From Pseudomonas pergaminensis (GTDB lineage Bacteria > Pseudomonadota > Gammaproteobacteria > Pseudomonadales > Pseudomonadaceae): a DNA stretch of 64,000 nucleotides. The translations under genes and the position numbers were made by a program. Where the stretch lies: the NCBI RefSeq assembly GCF_024112395.2, contig NZ_CP078013.2, forward strand, positions 5,543,501-5,607,500. Direction: 5' to 3'. Positions 1 through 8,622 of the stretch are shown piece after piece. Positions within the stretch are counted from its first letter, which is position 1, and each line of letters begins with the position of its first letter. The notes beneath the pieces are model-generated. The model did no database searches, was not told where the DNA came from, and saw only the letters and a program-made list of their open reading frames with translations.

Positions 1-551
1 GCTACCCGAAGGTCACTATCCAGTTGCTGGAAGGCGGCAGCCGCACGATTGAACACGCGATTCTCAATGGGGAGTTGGATGTGGGCGGCTGCCTGATGTC
101 CAGTGACCCGGCATTCGCCCGGCAGGCCTTCTGTGATGAACCACTCGACGCCCTGCTGCCGATGGATCACCCCCTGGCGCACAACGCACAGGTGCGCCTG
201 GAAGAACTGGCGGACACACCGTTCCTGATGTACCAACGCAGCTTTGTGCTCAATGACCGGTTGATCCAGGCCTGCCAGCAGGTGGGCTTTACCCCGAGGG
301 AGATCGGCCGCAGTGGCCAGGCTGACTTTCTCGCCGCGCTGGTTGCGGCCGGCCAGGGCGTAGTGCTGCTGCCCAGCGTGGTCGCCCGCGGGCTGGTGCG
401 ACCGGGTGTGGTGCGCCTCACTTTGAAAGCGCCCGATTACCTGCGCTGGGACATTGCATTTACCTGGCGTGAGGGCGCCTATCTGTCGAAAGCCGCCCAG
501 GCCTGGCTGGCGTTGTTGCGCGAGTTTCCGGTCAGCCGCGCAGTGCAGTGA
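1..551 (+). CDS. LysR-family regulator, C-terminal part (5' truncated by window edge)
   Basis: The open frame enters from the left edge (first complete codon at base 3) and stops with TGA at 549-551, leaving about 182 residues. What is visible is the effector-binding domain of a LysR-type regulator: a LLEGGSRTIEHAILNGELDVGG segment near the start, the 'P-L-D-A-L-L-P-M-D-H-P-L-A' strand, and the late 'V-A-A-G-Q-G-V-V-L-L-P' segment that is characteristic of this fold. The N-terminal winged helix lies outside the window, so target and effector cannot be read. Its last 20 bases overlap the end of the convergent flavodoxin gene. Confidence 0.85.
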   Translation, partial: YPKVTIQLLEGGSRTIEHAILNGELDVGGCLMSSDPAFARQAFCDEPLDALLPMDHPLAHNAQVRLEELADTPFLMYQRSFVLNDRLIQACQQVGFTPREIGRSGQADFLAALVAAGQGVVLLPSVVARGLVRPGVVRLTLKAPDYLRWDIAFTWREGAYLSKAAQAWLALLREFPVSRAVQ

Positions 552-987
552 CCAGCTCGGCCAGCCACGGTTCGGCGTCGGTTTCCGGGGTGACACTTTC
601 ACTGGCGTCCAGGCGCAGCATCGGCAGCACTTCGCGCACGCCCAGTTCGGCAAACAGCTCGCGCATTTGCTCGCCGCCGCCGCAGAAGGTGTCGCCATAG
701 CTGGCGTCGCCCAGGCCGATCACCGCACCCGGCAGGCCACGCCAGGCGGCGGGCAGTTGGTCGCGAAGGTTGGAGTACAGCGGTTGCAGGTTGTCGGGGA
801 GTTCGCCCATGCCGGTGGTGGAGGTCACTGCCAGAAATGCATCCGGCGCAAACGCCTGTACATCCGCCAGGCTGGCGCGAGCGTTGTGCCACGCCTCGAA
901 ACCGGCGGCATTGAGAATATCGGCAGCGTGGCGAGCGACTTCTTCAGCAGTGCCGTAGACCGAGCCGGAAAGGATGGCGACTTTCAT
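532..987 (-). CDS. MioC-type flavodoxin
   Basis: A 151-residue single-domain flavodoxin. The FMN phosphate loop is seen at residues 7-12 (SGSVYGTAEE region) and the later FMN loops around TSTTGMGELPDN and GLGDASYGDTFCGGG, so FMN binding looks intact. It resembles the MioC/short flavodoxin family, soluble one-electron carriers. I start at ATG 987 rather than the in-frame TTG at 990, with AGGAT about ten bases upstream. In P. aeruginosa a flavodoxin also lies near folM-folE-folX (from memory), so the neighbourhood is conserved. The physiological partner is not evident. Confidence 0.85.
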   Translation of the reverse strand: MKVAILSGSVYGTAEEVARHAADILNAAGFEAWHNARASLADVQAFAPDAFLAVTSTTGMGELPDNLQPLYSNLRDQLPAAWRGLPGAVIGLGDASYGDTFCGGGEQMRELFAELGVREVLPMLRLDASESVTPETDAEPWLAELVTALRG

Positions 988-1124
988 CAATCTGATCCTG
1001 TAGTTGAGCGAAAGCGTGGGATATTAGCAGCTCGACCGCCCCCTACAAAAAAACGTCACGCCCGATGGAAACATTGCCACGGTGCCTTAGACTTGCGGCA
1101 CCTCAAATGGATGGATCCACCTGC

Positions 1125-1592
1125 ATGATTAACGCCCAATTGATGCAAATGGTCATCGACGCCTCGAATGACGGCATCGTTATCGCCGAACGGGAAGGCA
1201 GGGATCTGCCGCTGATCTATGTCAATCCGGCCTTCGAGCGGATGACCGGCTATACGCGTGACGAAATTCTGTACCAGGATTGCCGTTTCCTGCAGGCCGG
1301 TGACCGCGACCAACCCGCCCTGATCGCCATTCGCGAAGCCCTCAGCGCCGGCGCCAGTTGCCGCGAAACCTTGCGCAACTACCGCAAGGACGGCACGCAT
1401 TTCTGGAATGAGCTGTCGCTGTCCACCACTTACAACCCGGCGGACAAACAGACGTACTTCGTTGGCGTGCAAAAAGATGTGACGGTTCAGGTCAAAGCCC
1501 AGCAGCGTGTGGTGCAACTGGAGGCGCAAGTCGCGGAGCTCAAGGCCGAACTGGCGGCGCTCAAAGCGACGAGTGGATCTAACAAAAATTAG
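1125..1592 (+). CDS. Short LOV-domain blue-light photoreceptor
   Basis: A 155-residue protein that is essentially one LOV (PAS) domain plus a C-terminal helix. All residues needed for flavin photochemistry are present: the adduct-forming Cys53 in DCRFLQ, Asn85, Asn95 and Gln116. It closely resembles the short LOV proteins PpSB1-LOV of P. putida and SBW25-LOV of P. fluorescens, which bind FMN and respond to blue light without an attached effector. Residues 119-150 form a probable coiled coil (QLEAQVAELKAELAAL) for dimerisation. I use ATG 1125, which reproduces the family numbering, not the ATG 60 bases upstream. It lies on the plus strand next to a LitR-like regulator on the minus strand, as in P. 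putida. Confidence 0.9.
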   Translation: MINAQLMQMVIDASNDGIVIAEREGRDLPLIYVNPAFERMTGYTRDEILYQDCRFLQAGDRDQPALIAIREALSAGASCRETLRNYRKDGTHFWNELSLSTTYNPADKQTYFVGVQKDVTVQVKAQQRVVQLEAQVAELKAELAALKATSGSNKN

Positions 1593-1655
1593 AAAAAATA
1601 GTCATTAAGAGGATAATGGCTTTTTAATACCTACCCGCCCCGTTGAGCAAGCCCC

Positions 1656-2261
1656 ATGCAACGCGATGCACTCCTGACGCAGGACGAGCTGGATTTCATC
1701 CAGACCATGCAGCACAACCCGCAATTGAACCTGCGTGATGCGTCGTCGAGCTTGACGGTCAACGGCGGGGCGCAGATTCGCGACCTCCTCACTCGCTTGG
1801 CTGCCCACGACCACGTCACCATCCAGGCACAGTTCGACAACCAGCAACTCACCTTCCCGCTGCACCTGGTGGAAGATGAGTTTCATGCCGTTCACCTGCG
1901 CCTGGGCGTGCCGAGTATTTTCGAAGACGGGCCGATGATCCGCCCGTGGCGACTGGCGCTCGAAACGCCGGTGGCCCTGGAAAATATCAAGGGCAACCCG
2001 GGCGCGCTGTGGGTGCATGAGGTGTCGTTCAAGGGTGTGCTGGTCGAGATTCGCGGCCGGATCAAGCCACCGAAAACCTTTTCCCTATGGTTCAGCCCTT
2101 CGGGTTACGAACGCATCGCGGTGCGCGGAACCTTCGAACGGGAAACCGCACGCGGCCTGTTCGCTTATCGGCTCAGCCAGGGCGATGCCGATGAAACCGA
2201 GCGCCTGCGCCAGTTCATCCTGCACCAGCACCGCCTGGCCCATCCTGAAGTGCACACCTGA
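1656..2261 (+). CDS. PilZ-like conserved protein
   Basis: A 201-residue soluble protein 63 bases after the LOV gene on the same strand. Around residues 120-130 the segment HEVSFKGVLVEI resembles the second PilZ motif (D/N-x-S-x-x-G), but with Glu in the first place, and no clear RxxxR motif precedes it. The flanks read as beta-strand-rich, as in a YcgR/PilZ barrel. If PilZ-like it might bind cyclic-di-GMP or have lost that ability; I cannot decide. Position suggests cotranscription with the photoreceptor. Family assignment is tentative; the gene itself looks real because of uninterrupted coding and conserved-looking composition. Confidence 0.65.
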   Translation: MQRDALLTQDELDFIQTMQHNPQLNLRDASSSLTVNGGAQIRDLLTRLAAHDHVTIQAQFDNQQLTFPLHLVEDEFHAVHLRLGVPSIFEDGPMIRPWRLALETPVALENIKGNPGALWVHEVSFKGVLVEIRGRIKPPKTFSLWFSPSGYERIAVRGTFERETARGLFAYRLSQGDADETERLRQFILHQHRLAHPEVHT

Positions 2262-2263
2262 AA

Positions 2264-3214
2264 TCAGGTATCCAAGCCGCCGCTCAGGAATTGCTGCAAG
2301 CGGCGCTGCATCAGCCGCCCCTCATTGCCCAGGCAGCCGATTGACGAACCGGCGAGGCTGTCCTGCGCCAAGTCCGCGGCATCACCGGCCAGCAGCAAGG
2401 GGCAATCGAGGGTCAGCGCCAGCCGCTTGAGCCGCAACGGCAGCTCACTGCCGGGGGCGCGATTGGAAAACAGCACCAAGGCTTGCGGTTGGGTCTTCTC
2501 GCAGACCAGTGTCAGTTCATCAAAGGGCTGGCCCACACCCAGGAGCTTGACGGCAAGTTTTTCACCCGTCAGCAGCAGGCCCGCGACCAACAGCTCCAGC
2601 TCGCGACATTCTCCGGCAATGGCTGCCAGCAGAACCCGTGGCAGCGGCGTGGCGGCGATCACCTGCAGCCGTTGCGCGGTGCGCGAGCGCAGGAAGTTAT
2701 CGAAAAACAACCACTCGCTGGCCTGGCCGAAGCGCCCTTGATGACGCAACAACGATTGCCAGAGCGGCATGAGAATGTCTTGAAAGACCACGGCAAGCGG
2801 ATAGGCAGAAAAAATCTGGCCGTACAGCCGGTCCAGTTGGCGGTCATCGAAGGCGCTGATTGCACTGCGCAATTGCCCGTGCCACTGAGCCCACTCCAAG
2901 CCGTCTCCAGGAGCCGTACCGGTTTCGCCGAGCGGCTCGCCGCGCGCGAGGATCTTGCCGACTTTGCTCACTGCAACGCCGCGTTCGATCCAGTCGAGAA
3001 TACGGTGCACCGTGTCGATATCGGTGCGCGAATACAACCGGTGCCCGCTTTCGGTGCGGATAGGCTGGATGAGGCCGTAGCGCCGCTCCCAGGCACGCAA
3101 GGTGACCGGGTTGACGCCCGTCAGCCGAGCGACTTCGCGAATCGGCAAAAGGTCATCGGAAACAGCAACGCGGTCAGGGGTCATTTCGCGCTGCAGAGCA
3201 ATAGTTTCGGGCAT
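2264..3214 (-). CDS. MerR-family regulator, class II LitR/CarH-like
   Basis: A 316-residue regulator with an N-terminal MerR winged helix (residues 21-65, with VTLRAWERRYGL and GHRLYS typical of the CarA/CarH/LitR group) and a C-terminal region with the outline of a cobalamin-binding fold. The lower-ligand motif E-x-H-x-x-G reads GECRELEL at 201-208, and the expected Glu-His pair in the helical bundle reads Glu167-Trp168, so both histidines that hold adenosylcobalamin in CarH are missing. This matches class II LitR proteins such as the P. putida PplR group, which take light information from a LOV protein. Start ATG 3214; ATG 3184 is an alternative. Convergent with the PilZ-like gene. Confidence 0.8.
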   Translation of the reverse strand: MPETIALQREMTPDRVAVSDDLLPIREVARLTGVNPVTLRAWERRYGLIQPIRTESGHRLYSRTDIDTVHRILDWIERGVAVSKVGKILARGEPLGETGTAPGDGLEWAQWHGQLRSAISAFDDRQLDRLYGQIFSAYPLAVVFQDILMPLWQSLLRHQGRFGQASEWLFFDNFLRSRTAQRLQVIAATPLPRVLLAAIAGECRELELLVAGLLLTGEKLAVKLLGVGQPFDELTLVCEKTQPQALVLFSNRAPGSELPLRLKRLALTLDCPLLLAGDAADLAQDSLAGSSIGCLGNEGRLMQRRLQQFLSGGLDT

Positions 3215-3432
3215 CAGAGGTCAAGAACATCCGTGTCAATTTGGGTCCTATTTAACGCTTATTCGGCCGAGCGATTCAAGCCGCGCGGCGAACCGACAGA
3301 AGTGTCTGGCGTATTTCAATAAAACAGGAATAATCCTTGCCTGCTTTTTCAAGGCGCAGCCGCATCACCCCGCGGCTGCACCTGGTGCCGTACCTACCCG
3401 GTCACGTGCCCCCCTTTATTTGGAGATACACA

Positions 3433-3993
3433 ATGTCTACCTCTCCCGTCACCTTGATGGTTGCGCGTCGCGTGGCCAAAGGGCGCTACGAAGAACTGAT
3501 GGCCTGGCTGCGCGAAGGCGAGCAATTGGCCACGGACTTTCCCGGCTACCTGGGTTCAGGCGTCCTGGCACCGCCGCCCAATGATGATGAATTCCAGATC
3601 ATTTTCCGCTTCGCCGATGAAAAGACCCTGCATGCCTGGGAGTTTTCCGCCTCCCGCAGCGCGTGGCTGAGCCGTGGCAGCGATCTGTTTGCCGACCCGT
3701 CGGAGCACCGCGTACGTGGCATCGATGGCTGGTTCGGCGCGGTGGGCGCACGTCCGCCACGTTGGAAACAGGCCGTGACGATCTGGTTGGCGTTTTTCCC
3801 GGTGTCGCTGCTGTTCAACTTTGTGCTGAACCCACTGCTCAGCGAACTGGACCTGGCGCCGCGCGTGCTGGTCAGCACCCTGGCGCTCACGCCTTTGATG
3901 GTTTACTGGTTCATCCCGCTGTCGACCCATCTGTTGGCAAACTGGCTGCATCCAGCTCCAGCACCGCGCAAGGCTACCGAAGCCGCAGCGTGA
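3433..3993 (+). CDS. ABM-domain membrane protein (antibiotic biosynthesis monooxygenase fold)
   Basis: A 186-residue protein. Residues 1-100 match the small ferredoxin-like ABM fold (VTLMVARRVAKGRYEELMAWL, then the AWEFSASRSAWL region). Residues about 118-175 contain two hydrophobic stretches (VTIWLAFFPVSLLFNFVL and a second ending in MVYWFIPL), so it is probably anchored in the inner membrane. GGAG seven bases before ATG 3433 sets the start. It is divergent from the LitR-like gene and reads toward folM, making it a likely light-regulated or pterin-linked member, by inference only. The substrate is unknown. Confidence 0.75.
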   Translation: MSTSPVTLMVARRVAKGRYEELMAWLREGEQLATDFPGYLGSGVLAPPPNDDEFQIIFRFADEKTLHAWEFSASRSAWLSRGSDLFADPSEHRVRGIDGWFGAVGARPPRWKQAVTIWLAFFPVSLLFNFVLNPLLSELDLAPRVLVSTLALTPLMVYWFIPLSTHLLANWLHPAPAPRKATEAAA

Positions 3994-4050
3994 ATACAGG
4001 GGCGGCCGCGCGCTGGTATAGTTTCAATCTGCCAGCGACGCGAGCCTCCC

Positions 4051-4761
4051 ATGACTGCAACAACCGCCCCGATCCTGATCACCGGCGCCGGCCAGCGTGT
4101 CGGCCTGCATTGCGCCATGCGCCTGCTGGACGACGGTCACCCGGTGATTTTCAGCTACCGCAGCGAACGCCCCGGCGTGCAGGCCTTGCGCGAACGCGGT
4201 GCGATCGGTGTGTTTGCCGACTTCTCCAGCGAAGCCGGGATTCTCGCGTTTATTGCTGAGCTGAACACCCATGCGCAAAGCCTGCGCGCGATTATCCACA
4301 ATGCCTCCGCCTGGATTGCGGAAACGTCCGACGAGCACAGCCACGCTTTTACCGACATGTTCAGCGTGCACATGCTTGCGCCGTACTTGATCAACCTGCA
4401 TTGTTCACCTTTGCTGCAACGCTCTTCACCCGCCGACATTGTGCACATCAGCGATGACGTGGTGCGCAAGGGCAGCCGCCAGCACATCGCTTATTGCGCC
4501 ACCAAAGCCGGGCTCGACAGCCTCACGTTGTCGTTTGCCGCGCAGTTCGCGCCGCTGATAAAGGTCAACGGCATCGCCCCGGCGATGGTGATGTTCAACG
4601 ACGGCGACGACGCAGCCTACCGCGCCAAGGTGCTGGCCAAGTCGGCATTGGGCATCGAGCCCGGGCCCGAGGTGATCTACCAGAGTGTGCGTTACCTGCT
4701 GGAAAACCCTTATGTCACCGGTACCACCCTGACCGTCAACGGCGGGCGGCATATCAAGTAA
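4051..4761 (+). CDS. folM: Dihydromonapterin reductase (SDR family)
   Basis: A 236-residue short-chain dehydrogenase. The cofactor loop TGAGQRVG is at residues 11-18, where the Arg favours NADPH, and the catalytic Tyr148-x-x-x-Lys152 is in YCATK. The sequence and the adjoining folE and folX identify it as FolM, which reduces dihydromonapterin to tetrahydromonapterin, the cofactor of phenylalanine hydroxylase in Pseudomonas. The folE start lies 20 bases after its stop, so the two are likely cotranscribed. Confidence 0.9.
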   Translation: MTATTAPILITGAGQRVGLHCAMRLLDDGHPVIFSYRSERPGVQALRERGAIGVFADFSSEAGILAFIAELNTHAQSLRAIIHNASAWIAETSDEHSHAFTDMFSVHMLAPYLINLHCSPLLQRSSPADIVHISDDVVRKGSRQHIAYCATKAGLDSLTLSFAAQFAPLIKVNGIAPAMVMFNDGDDAAYRAKVLAKSALGIEPGPEVIYQSVRYLLENPYVTGTTLTVNGGRHIK

Positions 4762-4781
4762 GCCGTTTGTGAGGATGTTGT

Positions 4782-5342
4782 ATGACCTTATCCCTGCCCC
4801 ACCACTACCGCGAGATCCTCAAGGGCTTGGGCGAAGACCCCGAGCGCGAAGGCTTGCTCGATACGCCCAAGCGCGCCGCCAAGGCCATGCAATACCTGTG
4901 TCATGGCTACGAGCAGAACCTGGAAGAGATCGTCAACGGCGCATTGTTTGCCTCTGACAACGACGAGATGGTGATCCTCAAGGACATCGAGTTGTACTCG
5001 CTGTGCGAACACCATTTGCTGCCCTTTATCGGCAAGGCCCACGTGGCCTATATTCCGACCGGCAAGGTACTGGGCCTGTCGAAGCTGGCGCGCATTGTCG
5101 ACATGTTCGCCCGCCGCCTGCAGATCCAGGAAAACCTCACGCGGCAGATCGCCGACGCCATCCAGGACGTGACCCAGGCGGCTGGCGTGGCAGTCGTCAT
5201 CGAAGCCAAGCACATGTGCATGATGATGCGCGGCGTGGAAAAACAGAATTCAACCATGAACACCTCGGTGATGCTCGGCGCGTTCCGCGAGTCGAACACC
5301 ACGCGCATGGAGTTCCTGCAACTGATCGGACGGAGCAAGTAG
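4782..5342 (+). CDS. folE: GTP cyclohydrolase I
   Basis: A 186-residue type I GTP cyclohydrolase, the usual length. The zinc ligands are visible as Cys75 and His78 in LCEHHLLPF and a Cys near residue 146 in HMCMMMRG. It makes dihydroneopterin triphosphate from GTP. Placed between folM and folX it probably serves the monapterin branch rather than bulk folate synthesis; P. putida has a light-induced folE copy, which fits the nearby LOV/LitR genes, though that regulation is inferred here. folX begins two bases after its stop. Confidence 0.95.
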   Translation: MTLSLPHHYREILKGLGEDPEREGLLDTPKRAAKAMQYLCHGYEQNLEEIVNGALFASDNDEMVILKDIELYSLCEHHLLPFIGKAHVAYIPTGKVLGLSKLARIVDMFARRLQIQENLTRQIADAIQDVTQAAGVAVVIEAKHMCMMMRGVEKQNSTMNTSVMLGAFRESNTTRMEFLQLIGRSK

Positions 5343-5344
5343 CA

Positions 5345-5716
5345 ATGCCACAACTTCAACCAGGCATGGCGCGCATCCGGGTCAAGGACCTGTGCCTGCG
5401 CACCTACATCGGCATCAACGAGGACGAGATCCTCAACAAGCAGGATGTGCTGATCAACCTGACCATCCTGTATGCCGCCCAGGAAGCCGTACGCGACAAT
5501 GACATTGATCATGCGCTGAACTACCGCACCATCACCAAGGCAATCATCGCCCACGTCGAGGGCAACCGCTTTGCCCTGCTGGAGCGCCTGACCCAGGAAC
5601 TGCTGGACCTGGTGATGAGCAATGAGTCGGTGCTGTACGCCGAGGTCGAAGTGGACAAGCCCCATGCGCTGCGCTTTGCCGAGTCGGTTTCGATTACCCT
5701 GGCGGCCAGCCGCTAA
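5345..5716 (+). CDS. folX: Dihydroneopterin triphosphate 2'-epimerase
   Basis: A 123-residue tunnelling-fold protein of the FolB/FolX family: [19 protein letters not shown] at the start, NYRTITKAI and the helix [15 protein letters not shown] in the middle, and the closing strand with [15 protein letters not shown]. Gene order folM-folE-folX supports FolX, which epimerises dihydroneopterin triphosphate toward monapterin, over the aldolase FolB. Start ATG 5345; a second in-frame Met seven codons later is possible. Translational coupling with folE is likely. Confidence 0.88.
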   Translation: MPQLQPGMARIRVKDLCLRTYIGINEDEILNKQDVLINLTILYAAQEAVRDNDIDHALNYRTITKAIIAHVEGNRFALLERLTQELLDLVMSNESVLYAEVEVDKPHALRFAESVSITLAASR

Positions 5717-5739
5717 CCCCTGAATTGTCAGTGAGCCCT

Positions 5740-6036
5740 ATGAACGACCAACAACGCCTCGAACTTGAAGCCGCCGCCTTCCGCCGGCTGGTGGCCCACC
5801 TGGACAGCCGCAAGGATGTGCAGAACATCGACCTGATGAACCTCTCGGGTTTCTGCCGCAACTGTTTGTCCAAGTGGTACAAGGCCGAGGCCGACGAGCG
5901 CCAGATTGAGCTGAGCCTCGATGACGCCCGTGAAGTGGTGTACGGCATGCCCTACGCCGAGTGGAAAGCCCAATACCAGAAAGAAGCCAGCGCCGACCAA
6001 CAGGCCGCGTTCGCCAAAGGAAAAACCCATGACTGA
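5740..6036 (+). CDS. DUF1244 family protein
   Basis: A 98-residue small protein whose signature is GFCRNCLSKWYKAEAD (residues 40-55), with two closely spaced cysteines, followed by REVVYGMPYAEWK. This is the DUF1244 family, widespread in proteobacteria without an assigned function; the Cys pair hints at metal or redox chemistry. Start at ATG 5740; in-frame GTG 5731 also exists. Its stop overlaps the start of the HopJ-like gene by eight bases, so the two are translationally coupled and follow folX in the same operon. Confidence 0.85.
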   Translation: MNDQQRLELEAAAFRRLVAHLDSRKDVQNIDLMNLSGFCRNCLSKWYKAEADERQIELSLDDAREVVYGMPYAEWKAQYQKEASADQQAAFAKGKTHD

Positions 6037-6367
6037 TTTGAACACCCTGCGCGCCAGCCTCAACAGCGGCGAACATGTTTTTGCCGATACGCTGGCGTTT
6101 GTTGCTGCAGGTTATGAGTACCAGCCCCAAGCCTTCACCAATGGCAACGTGGAAAACGCGGCTGGGCAGAACGAGGGTTCGTGCAAGACCCTGGGCCTGG
6201 CGCTGCTGGAAGGCCTGAGCGACCAGGAAGCACTGCTGGCGTTTGGTGAGCATTACCGTTCGGTGGTGGCGACGCCTGAGGGCAGTGATCACGGCAACAT
6301 CCGTGCGCTGATCGCCCATGGGTTGGCCGGTGTGAAGTTCAGCGCACAGCCCCTGACCCGCCGCTGA
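6029..6367 (+). CDS. HopJ/HopPmaJ-like small protein
   Basis: A 112-residue protein with the family segments LNSGEHVFADTLAFV, YQPQAFTNG and NEGSCKTLGLALL. It belongs to the family annotated from HopPmaJ(HopJ), first listed as a type III effector but found in many non-pathogenic bacteria. There is no secretion machinery in the window, so an effector role here is unlikely. The ATG at 6029 lies inside the end of the DUF1244 gene. Confidence 0.85.
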   Translation: MTDLNTLRASLNSGEHVFADTLAFVAAGYEYQPQAFTNGNVENAAGQNEGSCKTLGLALLEGLSDQEALLAFGEHYRSVVATPEGSDHGNIRALIAHGLAGVKFSAQPLTRR

Positions 6368-6388
6368 TTTAACTTGTAAACCCGGTCA

Positions 6389-6463
6389 CTGTGGGAGCCG
6401 GGCTTGCCCGCGATAGCGGTGGTAACTGACACACCGCTATCGCAGGCAAGCCAGCTCCCACAG
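6389..6463. repeat. REP pair (GTGGGAGC type)
   Basis: Two inverted arms, CTGTGGGAGCCGGGCTTGCC and its near-complement ending GCCAGCTCCCACAG, enclose a smaller inverted pair (gatagcggtg / caccgctatc). It is the common fluorescent-pseudomonad REP doublet and sits between two transcription units. Confidence 0.85.
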
Positions 6464-6512
6464 GGGCTGGGTTAACACTTCATGACCTGGGTGTTAGTTA
6501 AATTGCGGACAT

Positions 6513-6543
6513 AAAAAAACCGGCCTCTCAGCCGGTTTTTTTA
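6513..6543. terminator. Intrinsic terminator of trxB, bidirectional
   Basis: A short GC hairpin, ACCGGC-ctctca-GCCGGT, is flanked by an A-run on the left and a T-run on the right. It can end trxB transcription on the minus strand and the folM operon on the plus strand. Confidence 0.85.
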
Positions 6544-6554
6544 TTTCAACAGGT

Positions 6555-7520
<966 letters not shown>

Positions 7521-7800
7521 TCACTCCTATCGACCGCCCGGACTACAAGGCGGCTGGAATAAAAAAGGGACTACGAAGCACTTGGGGAAGGCTTGAACTC
7601 GCAGGCCCTGAAAAATAATGGGTGCAGCGTATCGAGGGGGGCAAGATTAAGGAAATACGGAATAACAATCCAGCTCATAGGTGGTCTCTATGCAGTCGGT
7701 CCAGTTGATCGACGCGTTTGTTACCGTTGATGTCGCCGCTTTCGTCTCCGATACAAAGTCGGTAAGGTCGGCGCGTTCGTCCCTCTGCTCGGAGTTCTCC

Positions 7801-8568
7801 ATGCCCGCCCCCGCTCTTTCCGGCCCGCAATACCTGCGTGAAGGCCTCAAACTGGTGCTGAGCCCCGGCCTGCGCCTGTTCGTGCTGCTGCCGCTGGCGA
7901 TCAACCTGGTGCTGTTCGTCGGCTTGATCTATTTCGCCGGCCATCAGTTCGGCCTGTGGGTCGATCATTTGATGCCGACGCTGCCGAGCTGGCTGAGCTT
8001 TCTGAATTACCTGCTGTGGCCACTGTTTGTGGTGCTGGTGGTGCTGATGGTGTTTTTCACCTTCACCATGCTAGCCAATATTATCGCGGCGCCCTTCAAC
8101 GGTTTTCTTTCAGAGAAAGTCGAGGTGGTGGTGCGAGGCACCGATGACTTCCCGGCCTTCAGTTGGGGTGAGTTGATCGCCATGGTCCCCCGCACCCTGG
8201 CGCGGGAAATGCGCAAGCTCGGCTACTTCCTGCCACGGGCCATCGGCCTGTTTATCCTGTCGTTCATTCCGGTGGTCAACCTGATCGCTGCGCCGCTGTG
8301 GCTGTTGTTTGGCGTGTGGATGATGGCGATCCAGTACATCGACTACCCGGCGGATAACCACAAGCTGGGTTGGAACGAAATGCTCGCCTGGCTGCGCCAG
8401 AAACGCTGGCAGAGCATGAGCTTCGGCGGGATTGTTTACCTGGTGTTGCTGGTGCCGGTGGTCAACCTGCTGATGATGCCAGCGGCGGTGGCCGGGGCCA
8501 CGTTGTTCTGGGTGCGCGAACAGGGTGCCGAGGCGATGGCACAGCAGCAAAAGATAACCCAGTCATAA
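7801..8568 (+). CDS. cysZ: Sulfate transporter CysZ
   Basis: A 255-residue inner-membrane protein with several hydrophobic segments (about 25-46, 72-95, 143-170 and 210-235) and the family segments [20 protein letters not shown] and [13 protein letters not shown]. CysZ mediates sulfate entry for cysteine synthesis. The frame is open 40 codons further upstream, but ATG 7801 follows GGAG and gives the usual N-terminus. trxB is divergent; the 283-base gap between them shows no gene. Confidence 0.9.
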   Translation: MPAPALSGPQYLREGLKLVLSPGLRLFVLLPLAINLVLFVGLIYFAGHQFGLWVDHLMPTLPSWLSFLNYLLWPLFVVLVVLMVFFTFTMLANIIAAPFNGFLSEKVEVVVRGTDDFPAFSWGELIAMVPRTLAREMRKLGYFLPRAIGLFILSFIPVVNLIAAPLWLLFGVWMMAIQYIDYPADNHKLGWNEMLAWLRQKRWQSMSFGGIVYLVLLVPVVNLLMMPAAVAGATLFWVREQGAEAMAQQQKITQS

Positions 8569-8622
8569 ATCCATCATCTCGATGACACAATGACGACATG
8601 GCCCACGGCGACACTGTGGGTC

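Noticed and set aside
6029..6367. Type III effector and evidence for pathogenicity
   Set aside because: The HopJ-like family is common in non-pathogens, and no hrp box or secretion gene is seen.
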